This document shows, piece after piece, positions 63,066 through 64,000 of a stretch of 64,000 bases of DNA; positions within the stretch are counted from its first letter, which is position 1; the number at the start of each line of letters is the position of its first letter. The translations under genes and the position numbers were made by a program. Origin of the DNA: Sphingomonas sp. SUN039 (lineage in GTDB: Bacteria > Pseudomonadota > Alphaproteobacteria > Sphingomonadales > Sphingomonadaceae); contig NZ_CP096972.1 in NCBI RefSeq assembly GCF_024758725.1, positions 1,842,001 through 1,906,000 of the forward strand, written 5' to 3'. Below the pieces are notes generated by a model that ran no database searches, was not told where the DNA came from, and worked only from the letters and a program-made list of their open reading frames with translations.

Positions 63066-64000
63066 GCGGTAACCTGGGGAGGGGGCGCTGCCGTCTCCTC
63101 CCCTCTCCGCGCACCCCAGTCGAGGCGGCGCGTCACGTACATGACCGCCGCGAGTGCCACGAACAGCATTAGCGAGCCGATCAGCAGCGAGTAAGCCTCC
63201 AGGCTCAACAGGATATAGAGCACCGCATAAAGTGCGGTCAGCAGTCCCGCGATATAGGCCGCGCGCCGCCAGCTCTTCAGTACCGCTGCCGAATAGGCCG
63301 TGATCAGCCCGATAATCCCCGCGCCCGCGATCAGATAGGCGAGCGTAAACCCGACCACCTCGGCGAACGCCAGCAGCAGCACGAAGAACAGCACCAGCGC
63401 CGCGCCGACCAGCAGATATTCCACCGTCGAGACCCGCACCCCGCCGATGACGTCGAACATCAGGAAGGCGAGGAAGGTGAAGCCGATGAACAGAAACCCG
63501 TATTTGGTCGCGCGGTTGACCTGGTCGTACAGGTCGATGGGCTGGATCAGGCTGATGCTCATGCTGCCGCTGGTCGCGGCGCTCCCGTCGGCGATTTCTA
63601 GCGATGCCAAGCGACCGTCTTTCGGCGTACTGACGGCCTTGTCCTCGGCATCGACGAGAGCCTGCCCCAGCGCAAGATTGCCGACGCGGTAGGTTGCATC
63701 GAACCCGGCGGGACCGATGCCGCGCTTCACCGGCAGGAACCCGCCGCCGAAACTCGGCGATGGCCAACTCGACGTGACGTGCCACTGGGTATCGCCCGCG
63801 CGCGGTGCCAGCGTCAGCGAGGCATTGCCGCGGAACCGGTAATCGAAATCGGCCGCAATCGGCCCGCTCGGCAGTCCCGATGCGTCGAGTCCGGCAAAAA
63901 AGCCCGAATTGCCCGTCGCGCCCAACCCATGGCCGGGTTCGAGCACCACTGCCTTGCCCCCAACACGCACCACCGGCGGCGGGCCGAACAGCCCGCGCGC
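63062..64000 (-). CDS. creD: Inner-membrane protein CreD (partial, N-terminus missing)
   Basis: The C-terminal 312 residues of a CreD-family protein; the frame runs off the right edge without a start. The visible part begins in a periplasmic segment (ARGLFGPPP), continues through a beta-rich region to about residue 175, and ends with five or six membrane helices starting YGFLFIGFTFLAFLMFDVIGG, which with the NRATKYG segment is typical of CreD. The family's exact function is not settled, with links to envelope integrity and beta-lactam response. Its partners creB and creC are not in the window. Confidence 0.88.
   Translation of the reverse strand, partial: ARGLFGPPPVVRVGGKAVVLEPGHGLGATGNSGFFAGLDASGLPSGPIAADFDYRFRGNASLTLAPRAGDTQWHVTSSWPSPSFGGGFLPVKRGIGPAGFDATYRVGNLALGQALVDAEDKAVSTPKDGRLASLEIADGSAATSGSMSISLIQPIDLYDQVNRATKYGFLFIGFTFLAFLMFDVIGGVRVSTVEYLLVGAALVLFFVLLLAFAEVVGFTLAYLIAGAGIIGLITAYSAAVLKSWRRAAYIAGLLTALYAVLYILLSLEAYSLLIGSLMLFVALAAVMYVTRRLDWGARRGEETAAPPPQVTA

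Overview
The window is dense, GC-rich chromosomal DNA from an alphaproteobacterium, most probably a sphingomonad (Sphingomonadales). I infer this from the gene families, the order mdh - sucD - sucA - sucB - lpdA next to zapE and sdhB, and the many GTG starts with ATGA/GTGA stop-start overlaps. I see no rRNA, tRNA, CRISPR array, transposase or integrase. No gap between genes is longer than about 265 bases.

Positions 1-49,991 form a catabolic island of about 55 genes in short divergent and convergent operons. Genes that oxidise a hydrophobic or alicyclic skeleton are a cytochrome P450, two Rieske oxygenase alpha subunits, a Rieske ferredoxin, a 3-ketosteroid-delta1-dehydrogenase-like flavoprotein, an LLM-family flavin/F420 oxidoreductase and many SDRs. 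CoA-ester (beta-oxidation-like) genes are one full-length acyl-CoA dehydrogenase, two split large/small acyl-CoA dehydrogenase pairs, two crotonases, a FAS1/MaoC-type dehydratase, a family-I CoA transferase and a CitE-like lyase. Other genes are a dehydrogenase E1 alpha/beta pair with a distant stand-alone lipoyl domain, several esterases and alpha/beta hydrolases, a GH79 glycosidase, an acid phosphatase, a sulfotransferase, three related MFS transporters and two TetR regulators. The set looks like steroid, terpenoid or other polycyclic alicyclic degradation, but no ring-cleavage dioxygenase, CoA ligase or TonB receptor is present, so the substrate cannot be named.

The most unusual module is at 43,629-49,991: a LuxC-like acyl-CoA reductase directly behind a LuxE-like acyl-protein synthetase, with an SDR, facing a TetR regulator, an MFS transporter and another SDR. 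LuxA, LuxB and LuxD are absent, which suggests a carboxylic-acid reductase without light production.

Positions 50,012-62,339 are conserved housekeeping DNA, all on the minus strand: succinate dehydrogenase iron-sulfur subunit, a thioesterase, ZapE, a membrane protein, a secreted M20 peptidase, malate dehydrogenase, a small membrane protein where sucC might be expected, SucD, SucA, SucB and Lpd. Beyond it lie a REP-type inverted repeat, a small heat-shock gene with a sigma-32-like promoter and a ROSE-like RNA thermometer, and a partial creD.

Control signals that can be read directly are a perfect 8-bp-arm palindrome between the first TetR gene and the P450, a 19-base sequence repeated exactly in two intergenic regions, and a related GATATG/GGTATG motif 50-90 bases ahead of five transcription units.
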